The notes beneath the pieces are model-generated. The model searched no databases and had not been told where the DNA came from. It was given only the letters and a program-made list of their open reading frames with translations. 60,128 bases of DNA. Origin: Streptomyces sp. CBMA291 (GTDB lineage: Bacteria; Actinomycetota; Actinomycetes; Streptomycetales; Streptomycetaceae). The number at the start of each line of letters is the position of its first letter. Positions within the stretch are counted from its first letter, which is position 1. Location of the stretch: NCBI RefSeq assembly GCF_014596525.1, contig NZ_MSJP01000025.1:1-60128 (forward strand), written 5' to 3'. Below, one piece after another: positions 1-8,071 of this stretch. The translations under genes and the position numbers were made by a program.

Positions 1-1066
1 GTTCGGCCGCGGAGCCGGGGGCCGCCGCCCAGGGGTGGTGCTCGGCGTGGGGCGGGCGGGCCCGGGCGACGAGGACGGAGGGCCGACCGGCGAGCAGCCG
101 GGGGTCGTCGTCCGGGTCGCCCGGGTTCGGCAGACCGGCGACGGCGCAGAGCAGGCGCTGGGCCGTCGCGGCGGCGAGCAGCAGCGGGAGTGTTCTTGAC
201 GCGGAACCGCCGCTGCTTGGGCCGGGGCCGTTCGGGGTGGGGCTGCTTGGGCCGGGGCTGCTGGGACTGGAGCCGCTTGGGCCAGCGCTGCTCGGACCAG
301 GGCCGTTCGGACCGGAGCCGCTTGGACTGGAACCGCTCGGATCGGGGCCGTTCGGGCTGGATCCGCTTGGGCCAGGGCTGCTTGGACTGGAACCGTTCGG
401 ACCGGAGCCGTTCGGGCTGGAACCGTTCGAACTGGAGCCGCTTGGGCCGGAGCCGTTCGGACCGGAGTCGGAGCGCAGGCGGGCCGTGATCGCGGCGAGG
501 TCCGCGCGGGTGCGGTCCGGATCGGCGGGCGCGGTGACGAATCCGCCGTCCGTCTCGCACTGCATGCCGACCGCCACGGGGGGATCACCCGCGACGACCA
601 GCACCTGTCCGGCGGGCAGCGCGGCCTTGGTGACGACCGGTACCGTCCCGCCCCGGGCCAGGGCGCGTGCCACCGCGCGGGCCGGCTCGCCTTCCGGATC
701 CGCCGAGGCCACGACCGGGAGCGCGGCGGCGAGCGCCGTCGCCGCGTCCCCCGGGCGTTCGGCCACCGATCCCGGCCAGGGTGGCGGCTGCGTGCCGTGG
801 GGGTGGTCGACCAGCAGGCCGTGCTCACGCAGATGGGCGACGACGACCGCCAGCGCCGCCTCCGCCTTCGGGTGCCCGGCTTCCGCAGCGCTCCGCGGGT
901 CGGCGCCGAGGCGCGCCGACAGGACTTCCCACAGTGCCGGCAGCGAGCGGCTGCCCTCCAGAGTGAGGCTGGTGCCGCGCCCGCGCAGATGCAGCCCGTC
1001 CACGAGCGGGGTCACCGCCACGCCCGGGCGCAGCCGGGTGCGCCCGGTGACCGGTTCGGCCGTCAC
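1..1066 (-). CDS. Thiopeptide cyclodehydratase partner (RRE/ThiF-like, LazD-like), partial
   Basis: This gene runs off the left edge; 355 codons are visible from a GTG start at 1066 that overlaps the upstream stop by four bases (GTGA). The first ~90 residues (RTRLRPGVAVTPLVDGLHL..., then a helical stretch ending HLREHGLLVDHP) resemble the winged-helix leader-recognition region of ocin-ThiF-like proteins, which deliver the precursor to a YcaO cyclodehydratase. The visible end (AAATAQRLLCAVAGLP, PSVLVARARPP, HHPW) also fits that family. Between them, at about residues 200-284, lies a Ser/Gly/Pro/Asn-rich linker encoded by 17 near-identical 15-base units. In lactazole clusters this protein works with YcaO (LazE), which should lie beyond base 1. 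The family call is recognition from sequence; the YcaO partner is inference. Confidence 0.72.
   Translation of the reverse strand, partial: MTAEPVTGRTRLRPGVAVTPLVDGLHLRGRGTSLTLEGSRSLPALWEVLSARLGADPRSAAEAGHPKAEAALAVVVAHLREHGLLVDHPHGTQPPPWPGSVAERPGDAATALAAALPVVASADPEGEPARAVARALARGGTVPVVTKAALPAGQVLVVAGDPPVAVGMQCETDGGFVTAPADPDRTRADLAAITARLRSDSGPNGSGPSGSSSNGSSPNGSGPNGSSPSSPGPSGSSPNGPDPSGSSPSGSGPNGPGPSSAGPSGSSPSSPGPSSPTPNGPGPSSGGSASRTLPLLLAAATAQRLLCAVAGLPNPGDPDDDPRLLAGRPSVLVARARPPHAEHHPWAAAPGSAAE
213..467. repeat. 17-unit, 15-bp in-frame tandem repeat
   Basis: Seventeen consecutive 15-base units, consensus CCGTTCGGACCGGAG on the plus strand, sit inside the minus-strand LazD-like gene. Because 15 is a multiple of three, gain or loss of units keeps the frame. 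They encode pentapeptides of the type S-G-P-N-G or S-S-P-S-G. Unit-to-unit changes are mostly at positions 1-3, 6 and 10-15. Confidence 0.9.
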
Positions 1067-2241
1067 GCCGCCCCCTCGCCCTGGGTGATCACCTGGCCGA
1101 TGTAGTCCCGCCACCGGTGCCCGGTGAGCCGGGGCACGCTGCGCACGACGAGATGGGCGGCCAGATAGCGTTCCACGGGGCGGACGTCGCAGACCGCGAG
1201 GAGCCGGTACAGGGCGTTGGTGCTGGTCCGGTAGACCAGGTAGTCGGTTCGGTCGAACAGCGTCCCGGTGGGATCGCTGCGACTCACCATCCGGTGGAAC
1301 TCGCTGTAACGGGTGCGCAGTTCGAAGTCCCAGCGTTCGGCGGTGGCCTGGTCTCCGAGGGCGGCCGCGCGGGTCCGGTACTCCTCGCTGCGGCCGGACA
1401 GGTCCGCGCCGGTCGCCAGCAGCCGCTCTGCCCGGTCCCAGGCCGTGGCCGACCAGTGCGCCCAGTCCTGTTCCCAGCCGTGCGTGCCCCCGGTCGAGAC
1501 GCGGCCCACCAGTTCCGTGACCGAGGGACCGCCACGCTCCCAGCGCTCGTCGAAGGCCGAGCGCAGCCGGCCGTCCGGGTCCTCGTGGGTGAGGAAGTCC
1601 TCCAGATGGGAGAGGAAGGAGTAGTGCCCGCCGACCAGGCCGTCGGTGTGCGTGCTCGCGTGCGCCGCCAGTGCCGTGACCGCCAGCTGTACCCGGGCCT
1701 GAGCCGTGTCGCCGTGCTCGCCGAGGAATGCGCAGGCCGAGGTGATCGCGGGAAGCCCGAGCCGCATCAACTCGTCGCGCAGACGGGCGTGTTCGACTCC
1801 CAGTAACGCGTGTACGGTGGCGGTCGCGGCCGGGTCGGCGGGCGTGACCCGGACGGTGTTGTCCGGTACCAGCGGGCCGTATGGTGGCGCGATCAGCTCG
1901 GCCCGCCCGGCGACGGCGGCCTCGGCGAGCAGTTGTTCCTCCGTCCGGTCGGCGACGGACGGATGCGCGGCCGACCACGCCCGCAGTCGCTCGGCGGACT
2001 CCTGTGCCGCGAGGGCTACCCGCTCGGCCGGTCCCTCCAGTCGTAACCGCAGATGCGGCCCGAACCGCCAGTGCCGTTCGACGTGGGCGTTCAGCCCGCC
2101 CTCCGTCGCACGCCGCGCCAGCGGCAGGACGGCCTCACGCAGGGCGCGCGCCTTGTCGGGCTGGTAGTGGTACAGGGTGACGTCCACGACGGTCTCGGCC
2201 GCGGGGTGGTCGGTCGGGTCGTTCGTCGTCGGCTCACTCAT
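1063..2241 (-). CDS. Thiopeptide-type biosynthesis protein, SpaB C-terminal family (probable pyridine synthase, LazC-like)
   Basis: This 392-residue protein has the hallmarks of the thiopeptide-type bacteriocin biosynthesis domain: an N-terminal LYHYQPD..., then HWRFGPHLRLRLEGP, and a C-terminal region rich in Arg and Trp (TGHRWRDYIGQVI). In thiopeptide pathways this fold either eliminates glutamate from glutamylated Ser/Thr or performs the formal [4+2] cycloaddition that builds the central pyridine. Its position directly after the dehydratase, as in lazA-B-C-D, favours the pyridine synthase role. The ATG start at 2241 overlaps the upstream stop by eight bases, and its own stop overlaps the next GTG start, so the three genes are probably translationally coupled. 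An elimination-domain function cannot be excluded by eye. Confidence 0.78.
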   Translation of the reverse strand: MSEPTTNDPTDHPAAETVVDVTLYHYQPDKARALREAVLPLARRATEGGLNAHVERHWRFGPHLRLRLEGPAERVALAAQESAERLRAWSAAHPSVADRTEEQLLAEAAVAGRAELIAPPYGPLVPDNTVRVTPADPAATATVHALLGVEHARLRDELMRLGLPAITSACAFLGEHGDTAQARVQLAVTALAAHASTHTDGLVGGHYSFLSHLEDFLTHEDPDGRLRSAFDERWERGGPSVTELVGRVSTGGTHGWEQDWAHWSATAWDRAERLLATGADLSGRSEEYRTRAAALGDQATAERWDFELRTRYSEFHRMVSRSDPTGTLFDRTDYLVYRTSTNALYRLLAVCDVRPVERYLAAHLVVRSVPRLTGHRWRDYIGQVITQGEGAA

Positions 2242-4822
2242 GGGGTGGCTCCTCGGCTCCGCACCGGCGGGGCGAGCGCGGGACGGACTGGGGGCGGGCA
2301 GGGCGGTAGGTCTCCGTGACGAGTTCGACCGCGCGGGCCGGTTCCGCTCGTCCGCCGATGGCGGGCAGGGCCTCCTCCAGCAGGACGCCGTCCGGGTGGC
2401 GGCCGAGCCACCGGCCCAGGTGCCGGAGATGGAGCGGGTTGCCGAGGTCGACGGGCTGGGGCTTGGGCGCGCGGAGCTGGATGAGCATGGCCTCGGAGGC
2501 CGTGATGTCCGTGCCCGGCTCCGGAGCGGGGTGGAGGAAGAGCTGCTCGGGCAGGCCGAGGTGGGCGCGCCAGCGTGCGACGGTCGCGGCGGGGACGCCG
2601 TGCGGGCCGGGGTCGGCGCCGAGTTCGGCCCGCAGGGCGGTGAGGACTTCGGACGGCAGGTGCCAGCGGCGACGGGCGAGGACGATGTGCCGGTGGCGCA
2701 GCCGCGGAGTATGTACGACGATGCCGCCGGGGGTGGGCAGGGGGGTGCGGGGGAGCAGCGGGTGGAAGCCCACGATGCCGTTGGAGTGGTCGGTGAGGAG
2801 GGGGGCGAGACGCCGCGGAAGCATGACCGGGGAGAGGAAGCCCAGGTAGAGGACGTCGAGGTACTCGCCGGTGGAGCGCAGGCGGACCCTGAGCTGGTCG
2901 GTGGTGACGTCGTGGACCAGGTCGAGGTCGCTTTCGGCGAGGCTGGACCAGCGATGGTCGGGTCCGATCTCGTCGGCGACCAGCAGCGGGTGCAGGTTGG
3001 CGTTGAAGCCGCCCAGTGGGCGGATCTGGACGGCGCGCGCGCCCTCGTCGAGCCCGGCGCGGATCCGCCGGGCGACTTCGGCCGCTGCCTGCGGGTCGGT
3101 GGCGTCGAGGAAGCGGCTGGTGAAGCGCCCCCAGCCGTAGTAGACGTGGTTGACACAGAGCAGGCCTTCGACCGGGTCCCGTTGGACGAACCACGAGTAG
3201 CTGAGCGGCCGGGCGGCCGTCCAGTCGGGCAGCCGATCGGCGAGCGCACGCACCTGGCCGGCGGGCAGTACGATCTCGCCGTCCGCCTCGGGGAGGTCGA
3301 TGAACTCCTTGCGCAGGGAGGCGAGTTCCTCGGGGGCTGTCACATCCGCCCAGACGCTGTCGACGTCGTCGCCGAACTCCCACGGCGTGGAGCAGACGCC
3401 GCCGGCGCCGTACCGGGCCACGAAGCGGTCCCGGGCGTCCCGGCGGAGCAGGTGACCGTGGTCGAACAGCTCGGCCAGTGCCGTGAGTTCGGCGAGCGCG
3501 GCGCGGTCCGCCGCTCCCAGACGCGGCTGCGGTGGGGCGGGTGCGTGGACGTCCTCGCTGAGGACGTTGAGGGACGCGGGCTCCTCGGGGACGGGCCGGC
3601 CCGCGTCGACGAAGACCCGGCGCCAGTCGGCCGCCAGGGCGGAGAGCGCGGCCGGGCGGCGCTCGGCGGGCTCGGCCGGGTACGCGGCCGTGTCGTCGGC
3701 GAGTTTGCGCACCTTGCGGGCCAGCCCGGCATCCTGTGGCCACTGATCGAGCCAGTCGGCGAGCCGTCGCAGTGGCTCCGGGTCCTGCGGGTCCACCGGC
3801 TCGGTGGGCACCAGGAGCCCGGCGTCGAGGAGTTGGTCGACGAAGCGCCCCACCGCCGGGTCCTCGCCGGGGCGCCCGAGGGCCTCGGCGAGCCGTGAGG
3901 CGAGCCGTCCCGGTGGGTCGGGGGTTTCGGTGAGGGCGGCCATCACCGCCAGTTCGGGCCGGGCGCCGAGTTCGACGTCCTCCTCGCGGGCGACGAGATA
4001 GCGGCCGCCGCTGAATTCCACCCGCGTCCGCCGGTAGTGGGCCCGCCTGGCGTCGACGCGGGCGGCGCTGGCCATCCGGTGCGGCAGGCTCCGGCCGCGC
4101 CGGGGTTCGTCGAGCAGGGCGTCGACCAGCGCTCCGACGAGGGCCCGGTTCTCCCGGACGACCGCGCGCGGGGCGGTCCCCTTCTCGTTCCCGCGCGGTC
4201 CGTCCGAGGCCCAGCCGACCGCCGTGAACCAGGACAGCGGGCTCGTCTTGCCGGTCGCCCGCAGCGCGTGGCGCAGTACGGCGGCCTCCTCCTTGTGCGC
4301 CCTGCCGCTCCGTTCCGGGTGCGCCTCCGAGGCGTTGACCACCGCGCGCAGCAGGTCGGTGCTGCCCAGGGCGACGGCGCGCCGGAACGCGGGCTCGCGG
4401 CACACCTCGGCCAGCGCGCCCCGTTCGGCCTCCAGGGCCGGCGGCACCGCCACGGCGAGCTCGGCGAGCAGCAGGGCGTGCCGCCGCCTCAGCTCCAGCC
4501 ACTCCGCGAGCCGGGGGACCCGGGCGGGCAGGTCCGCGAGCCGGTCGAGCTGCGCGGGACGCGGCGTGCGGCCGCCGTACAGGGCCCGGCGCAGCGGGAG
4601 CACGACCCGTCGGTGGAACTCCTCGCCGTGCTCGGCCCGGCTGGCGTACAGATCGTCGCCGAGGGCGGGCCGGAGAGCGGTGTCGGCGGCCTCGACGTCG
4701 GTGAGCCGGGCCAGCAGGTCCCGGACGAGGCCGGACGGGGCGGACTGCGCGGCCCGGATCAGCACCGTGGCGCGCACCAGCGTGGGTGCCGGTGCGACCG
4801 GGGCCGGGACACGGTGGGGCAC
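2234..4822 (-). CDS. Lantibiotic/thiopeptide dehydratase, LanB N-terminal type (LazB-like)
   Basis: This 862-residue protein matches the LanB N-terminal (glutamylation) family, which uses glutamyl-tRNA to activate Ser and Thr of the precursor before elimination to dehydroalanine or dehydrobutyrine. Visible family features are the N-terminal LIRAAQSAPSGLVRDLL region, the KTSPLSWFTAVGW segment near residue 200, and C-terminal YSWFVQRDP and GRFTSRFLD stretches. Its length equals the stand-alone glutamylation domain; the elimination domain is not fused, as expected for split thiopeptide dehydratases. It follows the precursor gene by about 110 bases and overlaps the SpaB-C-type gene downstream. 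With 14 Ser and 2 Thr in the core peptide it has many possible substrates. Confidence 0.85.
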   Translation of the reverse strand: MPHRVPAPVAPAPTLVRATVLIRAAQSAPSGLVRDLLARLTDVEAADTALRPALGDDLYASRAEHGEEFHRRVVLPLRRALYGGRTPRPAQLDRLADLPARVPRLAEWLELRRRHALLLAELAVAVPPALEAERGALAEVCREPAFRRAVALGSTDLLRAVVNASEAHPERSGRAHKEEAAVLRHALRATGKTSPLSWFTAVGWASDGPRGNEKGTAPRAVVRENRALVGALVDALLDEPRRGRSLPHRMASAARVDARRAHYRRTRVEFSGGRYLVAREEDVELGARPELAVMAALTETPDPPGRLASRLAEALGRPGEDPAVGRFVDQLLDAGLLVPTEPVDPQDPEPLRRLADWLDQWPQDAGLARKVRKLADDTAAYPAEPAERRPAALSALAADWRRVFVDAGRPVPEEPASLNVLSEDVHAPAPPQPRLGAADRAALAELTALAELFDHGHLLRRDARDRFVARYGAGGVCSTPWEFGDDVDSVWADVTAPEELASLRKEFIDLPEADGEIVLPAGQVRALADRLPDWTAARPLSYSWFVQRDPVEGLLCVNHVYYGWGRFTSRFLDATDPQAAAEVARRIRAGLDEGARAVQIRPLGGFNANLHPLLVADEIGPDHRWSSLAESDLDLVHDVTTDQLRVRLRSTGEYLDVLYLGFLSPVMLPRRLAPLLTDHSNGIVGFHPLLPRTPLPTPGGIVVHTPRLRHRHIVLARRRWHLPSEVLTALRAELGADPGPHGVPAATVARWRAHLGLPEQLFLHPAPEPGTDITASEAMLIQLRAPKPQPVDLGNPLHLRHLGRWLGRHPDGVLLEEALPAIGGRAEPARAVELVTETYRPARPQSVPRSPRRCGAEEPPHE

Positions 4823-4930
4823 GGCTGAGGACCTCCGATGGGCGGGCGGGGAGGGACCCGGCGCGTCCGCACCGGAACGTGCCGGGTCCCGTGGGTGGTT
4901 CGGTGGTTCCGTGGTTCAGCCGCGCGATGT

Positions 4931-5134
4931 TCAGACGGCCGAGGCCGACGGGTTGAAGACGCTGGTCGTCGGATGGACGATGCTGCTGTTGGAGGAGGAG
5001 TTGCAGGAACTGGAGACGGGGCTGCTGGAGGCGCCGCCCTCCGGCAGCGCGATGCTGTCACGCAGCGCGGTGACGGTCAGCTCGCCCAGGTCGAGGTCGT
5101 CGAGCGCGAGGGCGTCCTGAGGCTGTTCGGACAT
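4931..5134 (-). CDS. Lactazole-like thiopeptide precursor peptide (Ser-rich core, one Cys)
   Basis: This 67-residue peptide starts at ATG 5134 with a GGGAG ribosome binding site eight bases upstream. Its leader has the segment LDLGELTVTALRDSIALPE, which matches the lactazole (LazA) leader pattern, and ends in GGA at residue 35. The inferred core is residues 36-67. It opens SSSPVSSSCNSSSNSS and ends in a tail of about 16 residues (IVHPTT... to ...SASAV). The core holds 14 Ser, 2 Thr and a single Cys (residue 44), whereas known lactazole cores carry several Cys. Ser36 would be the first pyridine partner, with one of Ser46-Ser51 as the second. The peptide is the first gene of the operon with the dehydratase, pyridine synthase and cyclodehydratase partner. 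Leader identity is recognition; core boundaries and ring positions are inference. Confidence 0.85.
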   Translation of the reverse strand: MSEQPQDALALDDLDLGELTVTALRDSIALPEGGASSSPVSSSCNSSSNSSIVHPTTSVFNPSASAV

Positions 5135-5892
5135 GGAGATCTCCCGGTTCTCGAAGTGATGATCGTGACGTGTTGCCGATTCGGTGCATGTGGAGCGAGC
5201 CGGACTGGGCGTACGAGGGTCGAACCCCGGCAGGGAGGCGTGCCGGGCCGAGGCCGGGACCGGGGAGGTCCGGGGCGGATGCCGCGGACCTGCGCGTCCC
5301 TGTGAGGGCGCGCGGCTCAGATCACCGCGCCCCGCCTCCCGCCGTTGCGCCGGCTCGCAGGCCGAGTCTAGATCGCGGCGAGCGCCGTCGAGCTGGACGG
5401 CTTTACATTGGCCGGTAATTCGCTCCCGGTCTCGCCCTCGGCCGTACCCCGGCGGCACGTCGCGGCGCCCGGTTCACCCGGATGCGTACAGTCGTCCGAT
5501 CCGGCCCGGTCCGGCCCGCACGCCGTCGGTGTGAGGGCCCGGTGAAGGAACCCGTCGTCGCGTTCCCGTCGAACGGGCCAGCTCGACGTCCCGGAAGCAG
5601 GCCTTCGGCTCCTCGGCCGCACGGCGCCTCCGCCGGTCTCAGGGGCGGCGCACGGAGCAGGCGCCCCGAGGGCCAGGCCGCCGGCACGATGCCGCTCGAA
5701 TCCGGCCAGCTCCTCGCGGCACGGCCCCGGGCTTCTCGGCCGTCCGAGCCGTGGTGCGCCGAGGAGCCGATCGCCGAACGGGAACCGCCGGCCGTCCTCC
5801 TTTCGACGGGAACCGCTTCGATGGCCGACAGTCCCATGAGACCGGCTGACGGCCCGCCGTGCCCCGAGCCGAAACCCGCTACGGGACCGCCT
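5135..5892. other. Non-coding interval between RiPP operon and TetR gene
   Basis: No convincing gene is visible in these 758 bases: the open frames here are Arg/Pro/Gly-rich and lack a plausible start with a ribosome binding site. It should contain the promoter of the RiPP operon (reading leftwards from about 5400 to 5135) and the 3' end signals of the TetR gene. No regulator, immunity or export gene for the thiopeptide is present here. Confidence 0.5.
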
Positions 5893-6537
5893 TCAGGGAG
5901 CGAGGGCGTCGAAGGCCGCCGCGCCCGGCTCGGTGAGCAGGGCGAGGACGGACGTCCGTACATGGCGGGCCATGTCGACGGAGCGGTCGAAGAGCCATTG
6001 GGACTGGAGTCCGTCCATCAGGGCGGTGAGCCGTACGGCGGCTTCGCCCGGGTCCACGTCCTCGCGCAGGTGTCCGGCCTCGCGGGCGGTGCGCAGGGCG
6101 TGGGCGGTGCCGCCGCGGATGCGCGCGTAGCGGTCGGCGAAGTAGGCGTGGGCGGGGTGGGCCGGGTCGGACGCCTCGCCGGAGAGCCTGACGAACAGTT
6201 CGATGAGGCCGGGGGAGAGTTCGTTGTGCCCGGCCAGGTCCACCATCCCGCGCAGCACGCCGAGGCCGCCGCCGAGCCGTACATAGGGCTGGAAGCGGTC
6301 GCGGTCGGCGCGGTCCCGGTCTTCGAGGACGGCTTGGAGCAGCGCGTCCTTGTCGGGGAAGTAGCGCAGCAGACCGGCCCGGGAGATGTCGCAGGCGGCG
6401 GCGAGGTCGAGGACCGTGACGGCCTGGAAGCCGCGCCGCGCGAAGTGGTCGGCGGCGGTCTGGATGATCGCGGCCCGGCGTGCCCGGCCCTTGGCGTAGC
6501 CGCCGGAGGCCGCCGTCCCGGCTCCTGAGGAGGTCAT
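5893..6537 (-). CDS. TetR-family transcriptional repressor
   Basis: This 214-residue protein has a classic TetR N-terminal helix-turn-helix (RRAAIIQTAADHFARRGFQ, then VLDLAAACDISRAGLLRYFPDK at about residues 40-65) and a helical C-terminal ligand domain. It is divergent from the MFS/GH3 pair, with 96 bases between the starts that include a perfect palindrome overlapping the MFS promoter. It is therefore the likely local repressor of sugar uptake and hydrolysis and possibly of itself. Its inducer is unknown; a sugar or glycoside derived from the GH3 substrate is the simplest guess. Confidence 0.9.
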   Translation of the reverse strand: MTSSGAGTAASGGYAKGRARRAAIIQTAADHFARRGFQAVTVLDLAAACDISRAGLLRYFPDKDALLQAVLEDRDRADRDRFQPYVRLGGGLGVLRGMVDLAGHNELSPGLIELFVRLSGEASDPAHPAHAYFADRYARIRGGTAHALRTAREAGHLREDVDPGEAAVRLTALMDGLQSQWLFDRSVDMARHVRTSVLALLTEPGAAAFDALAP

Positions 6538-6559
6538 GGGGGGACGGTATCAGGATTGC

Positions 6560-6588
6560 TTGACAGAAAGCTACACCTGTGTAGCAAT
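6560..6588 (+). promoter_or_regulatory. MFS promoter with TetR-type palindromic operator
   Basis: A perfect -35 box TTGACA (6560-6565) is followed at 16-17 bases by a weak -10 (TAGCAA/AGCAAT, 6582-6588). Between them lies a perfect 7-2-7 palindrome GCTACAC-CT-GTGTAGC (6570-6585). A repressor bound there would block RNA polymerase directly. The adjacent divergent TetR gene is the obvious candidate. Confidence 0.75.
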
Positions 6589-6633
6589 TGGGCCCACGCC
6601 ACGCCGCCGTGGCCGGTTCCCTAGGAGCTTTCC

Positions 6634-7923
6634 ATGCTCGAAACCCCCTCCGTGCCCGCGGTGGCCCCCCGGCCGCAGGCACCGCGCGGCTTCGTCCGAC
6701 GCCTCGCCCTCGGCCAGTTCGGCATGTACCTGGCCGTGCTCGCCCCCGTGATGGGCGGTCTGTCGGTCAGGATCCAGCATCTCGTCGGGCTGGACGCCGC
6801 ACCCGCCCAGTTCGGCCTGGTCACCGGGACCGGCGCGGTCTTCGCGATGGTCGCCCAGCCGCTCGCCGGGCGCCTCTCGGACCGCTGCACCTCCCGCTTC
6901 GGGATGCGCCGCCCGTTCCTCGTCGGCGGACTCGTCGTCATGACGGGCGCGCTGGCGGCCTGCGCCGTGGCTCCCGGCGTCCCTCTTCTGCTGGTCGCCT
7001 GGTGCGTGGCCCAGGGCGCGGGGAACTTCGCCTTCGCCGCCGCCGGGGCGACCGTGGCCGACCACGTCCCCGAGGAGCGGCGGGGCAGTGTCTCCGGCAT
7101 CATCGGCGCGGTCACCCCGCTGGGCATCCTGGCGGGATCGATTCTGCTGTCCGTCCTGCCCGACGACTTCCTGCGGTTCTGCGTGCCCGCCGCCGTCGCG
7201 CTCGCCCTCGGACTCTGGTTCGCCCTCCGCCTGCCGGACCTGGTGCGCACCGAGCGGCCGACCGAGCCGCTGACCGTGCGCGGTCTGCTGCTCTCCTTCG
7301 TCTTCGACCCGCGCAAGAACCCCGATTTCGGCTGGGTCTGGCTCAGCAAGTTCTTCATCATGTTCGGCTACGGGGCACTCGCCTCGTATCTGACGCTCTT
7401 CCTCGCGGCCGAGTTCGACATGACCGACACCGACGAGCAACTGGCCTTCAACGCCCTGGCCAACGGTGTCAGCGTGGCCACGCTCGTGGTCGCCAGCATC
7501 GTCGGCGGCACGCTGTCCGACCGGCTCGGGCGCCGCAAGCCCTTCGTCTTCGGCAGCGGGATCCTGATGGCGGCGGTCCTCGCCGGTGTCACCTTCACCC
7601 CGTTCCTCGGCGACGCCGGACTCGGCACCCTCCTGGCCCTCGAAGCTGTCCTCGGCCTCGGCGCCGGACTGTTCTTCGCGGTGGACAGCGCCCTCGCCAT
7701 CTCCCTGCTGCCCGACAAGGCCGACACCGCCAAGGACCTCGGCGTCCTCAACATCGCGAACACCCTGCCGAGTTCCCTCTCCCCGCTCCTCGCCGGGGTC
7801 GTCGTCATACCCGTCGGCAACGCCCTGCTCGGCGGCGCCGGCTACTCCCTCTGGTTCGGTCTCGCCGCCGTGTTCTGCCTGGCCGGAGCGGTGATGGTGA
7901 CCAGGATCAAGAAGGCGGCCTGA
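6634..7923 (+). CDS. MFS transporter (probable sugar/glycoside permease)
   Basis: This 429-residue integral membrane protein has about twelve hydrophobic segments and the MFS motif A signature (GRLSDRCTSRFGMRRPF, near residue 85), with a second copy in the C-terminal half (GGTLSDRLGRRKPF). The start is ATG 6634 with AGGAG seven bases upstream. It is followed by a GH3 glycosidase and controlled by a divergent TetR gene, so uptake of an oligosaccharide or glycoside that is then cleaved is the simplest role. Drug efflux is the main alternative, since MFS specificity cannot be read from the sequence alone. Confidence 0.87.
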   Translation: MLETPSVPAVAPRPQAPRGFVRRLALGQFGMYLAVLAPVMGGLSVRIQHLVGLDAAPAQFGLVTGTGAVFAMVAQPLAGRLSDRCTSRFGMRRPFLVGGLVVMTGALAACAVAPGVPLLLVAWCVAQGAGNFAFAAAGATVADHVPEERRGSVSGIIGAVTPLGILAGSILLSVLPDDFLRFCVPAAVALALGLWFALRLPDLVRTERPTEPLTVRGLLLSFVFDPRKNPDFGWVWLSKFFIMFGYGALASYLTLFLAAEFDMTDTDEQLAFNALANGVSVATLVVASIVGGTLSDRLGRRKPFVFGSGILMAAVLAGVTFTPFLGDAGLGTLLALEAVLGLGAGLFFAVDSALAISLLPDKADTAKDLGVLNIANTLPSSLSPLLAGVVVIPVGNALLGGAGYSLWFGLAAVFCLAGAVMVTRIKKAA

Positions 7924-7947
7924 CCTCCGCCGCCACGGCTTCCCCGC

Positions 7948-8040
7948 ACCCGCAGGCCCCCCCGTACCCGCAGGCCCCCCCGTACCCGCAGGCCCCCCCG
8001 TACCCGCAGGCCCCCCCCGTACCCGCAGGCCCCCCCCCGT
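7948..8040. repeat. Tandem repeat with growing poly-C tracts
   Basis: Five units of ACCCGCAGG-(C)n-GT lie between the MFS and GH3 genes. The C tract lengths are 7, 7, 7, 8 and 9, so unit lengths are 18, 18, 18, 19 and 20. The array occupies most of the 148-base spacer and ends 31 bases before the GH3 start. Confidence 0.93.
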
Positions 8041-8071
8041 ACCTCCGACGTACCACCGAGAAAGGCCCACC

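Noticed and set aside
5205..5240. A GGTTCGA-like stretch on the minus strand resembling a tRNA T-arm
   Set aside because: The flanking bases do not form a five-base T stem, and no acceptor, D or anticodon arms are present.
5482..6528. A 348-codon plus-strand open frame
   Set aside because: Its second half mirrors the TetR gene and its first half is Arg/Pro/Ala-rich; no plausible function.
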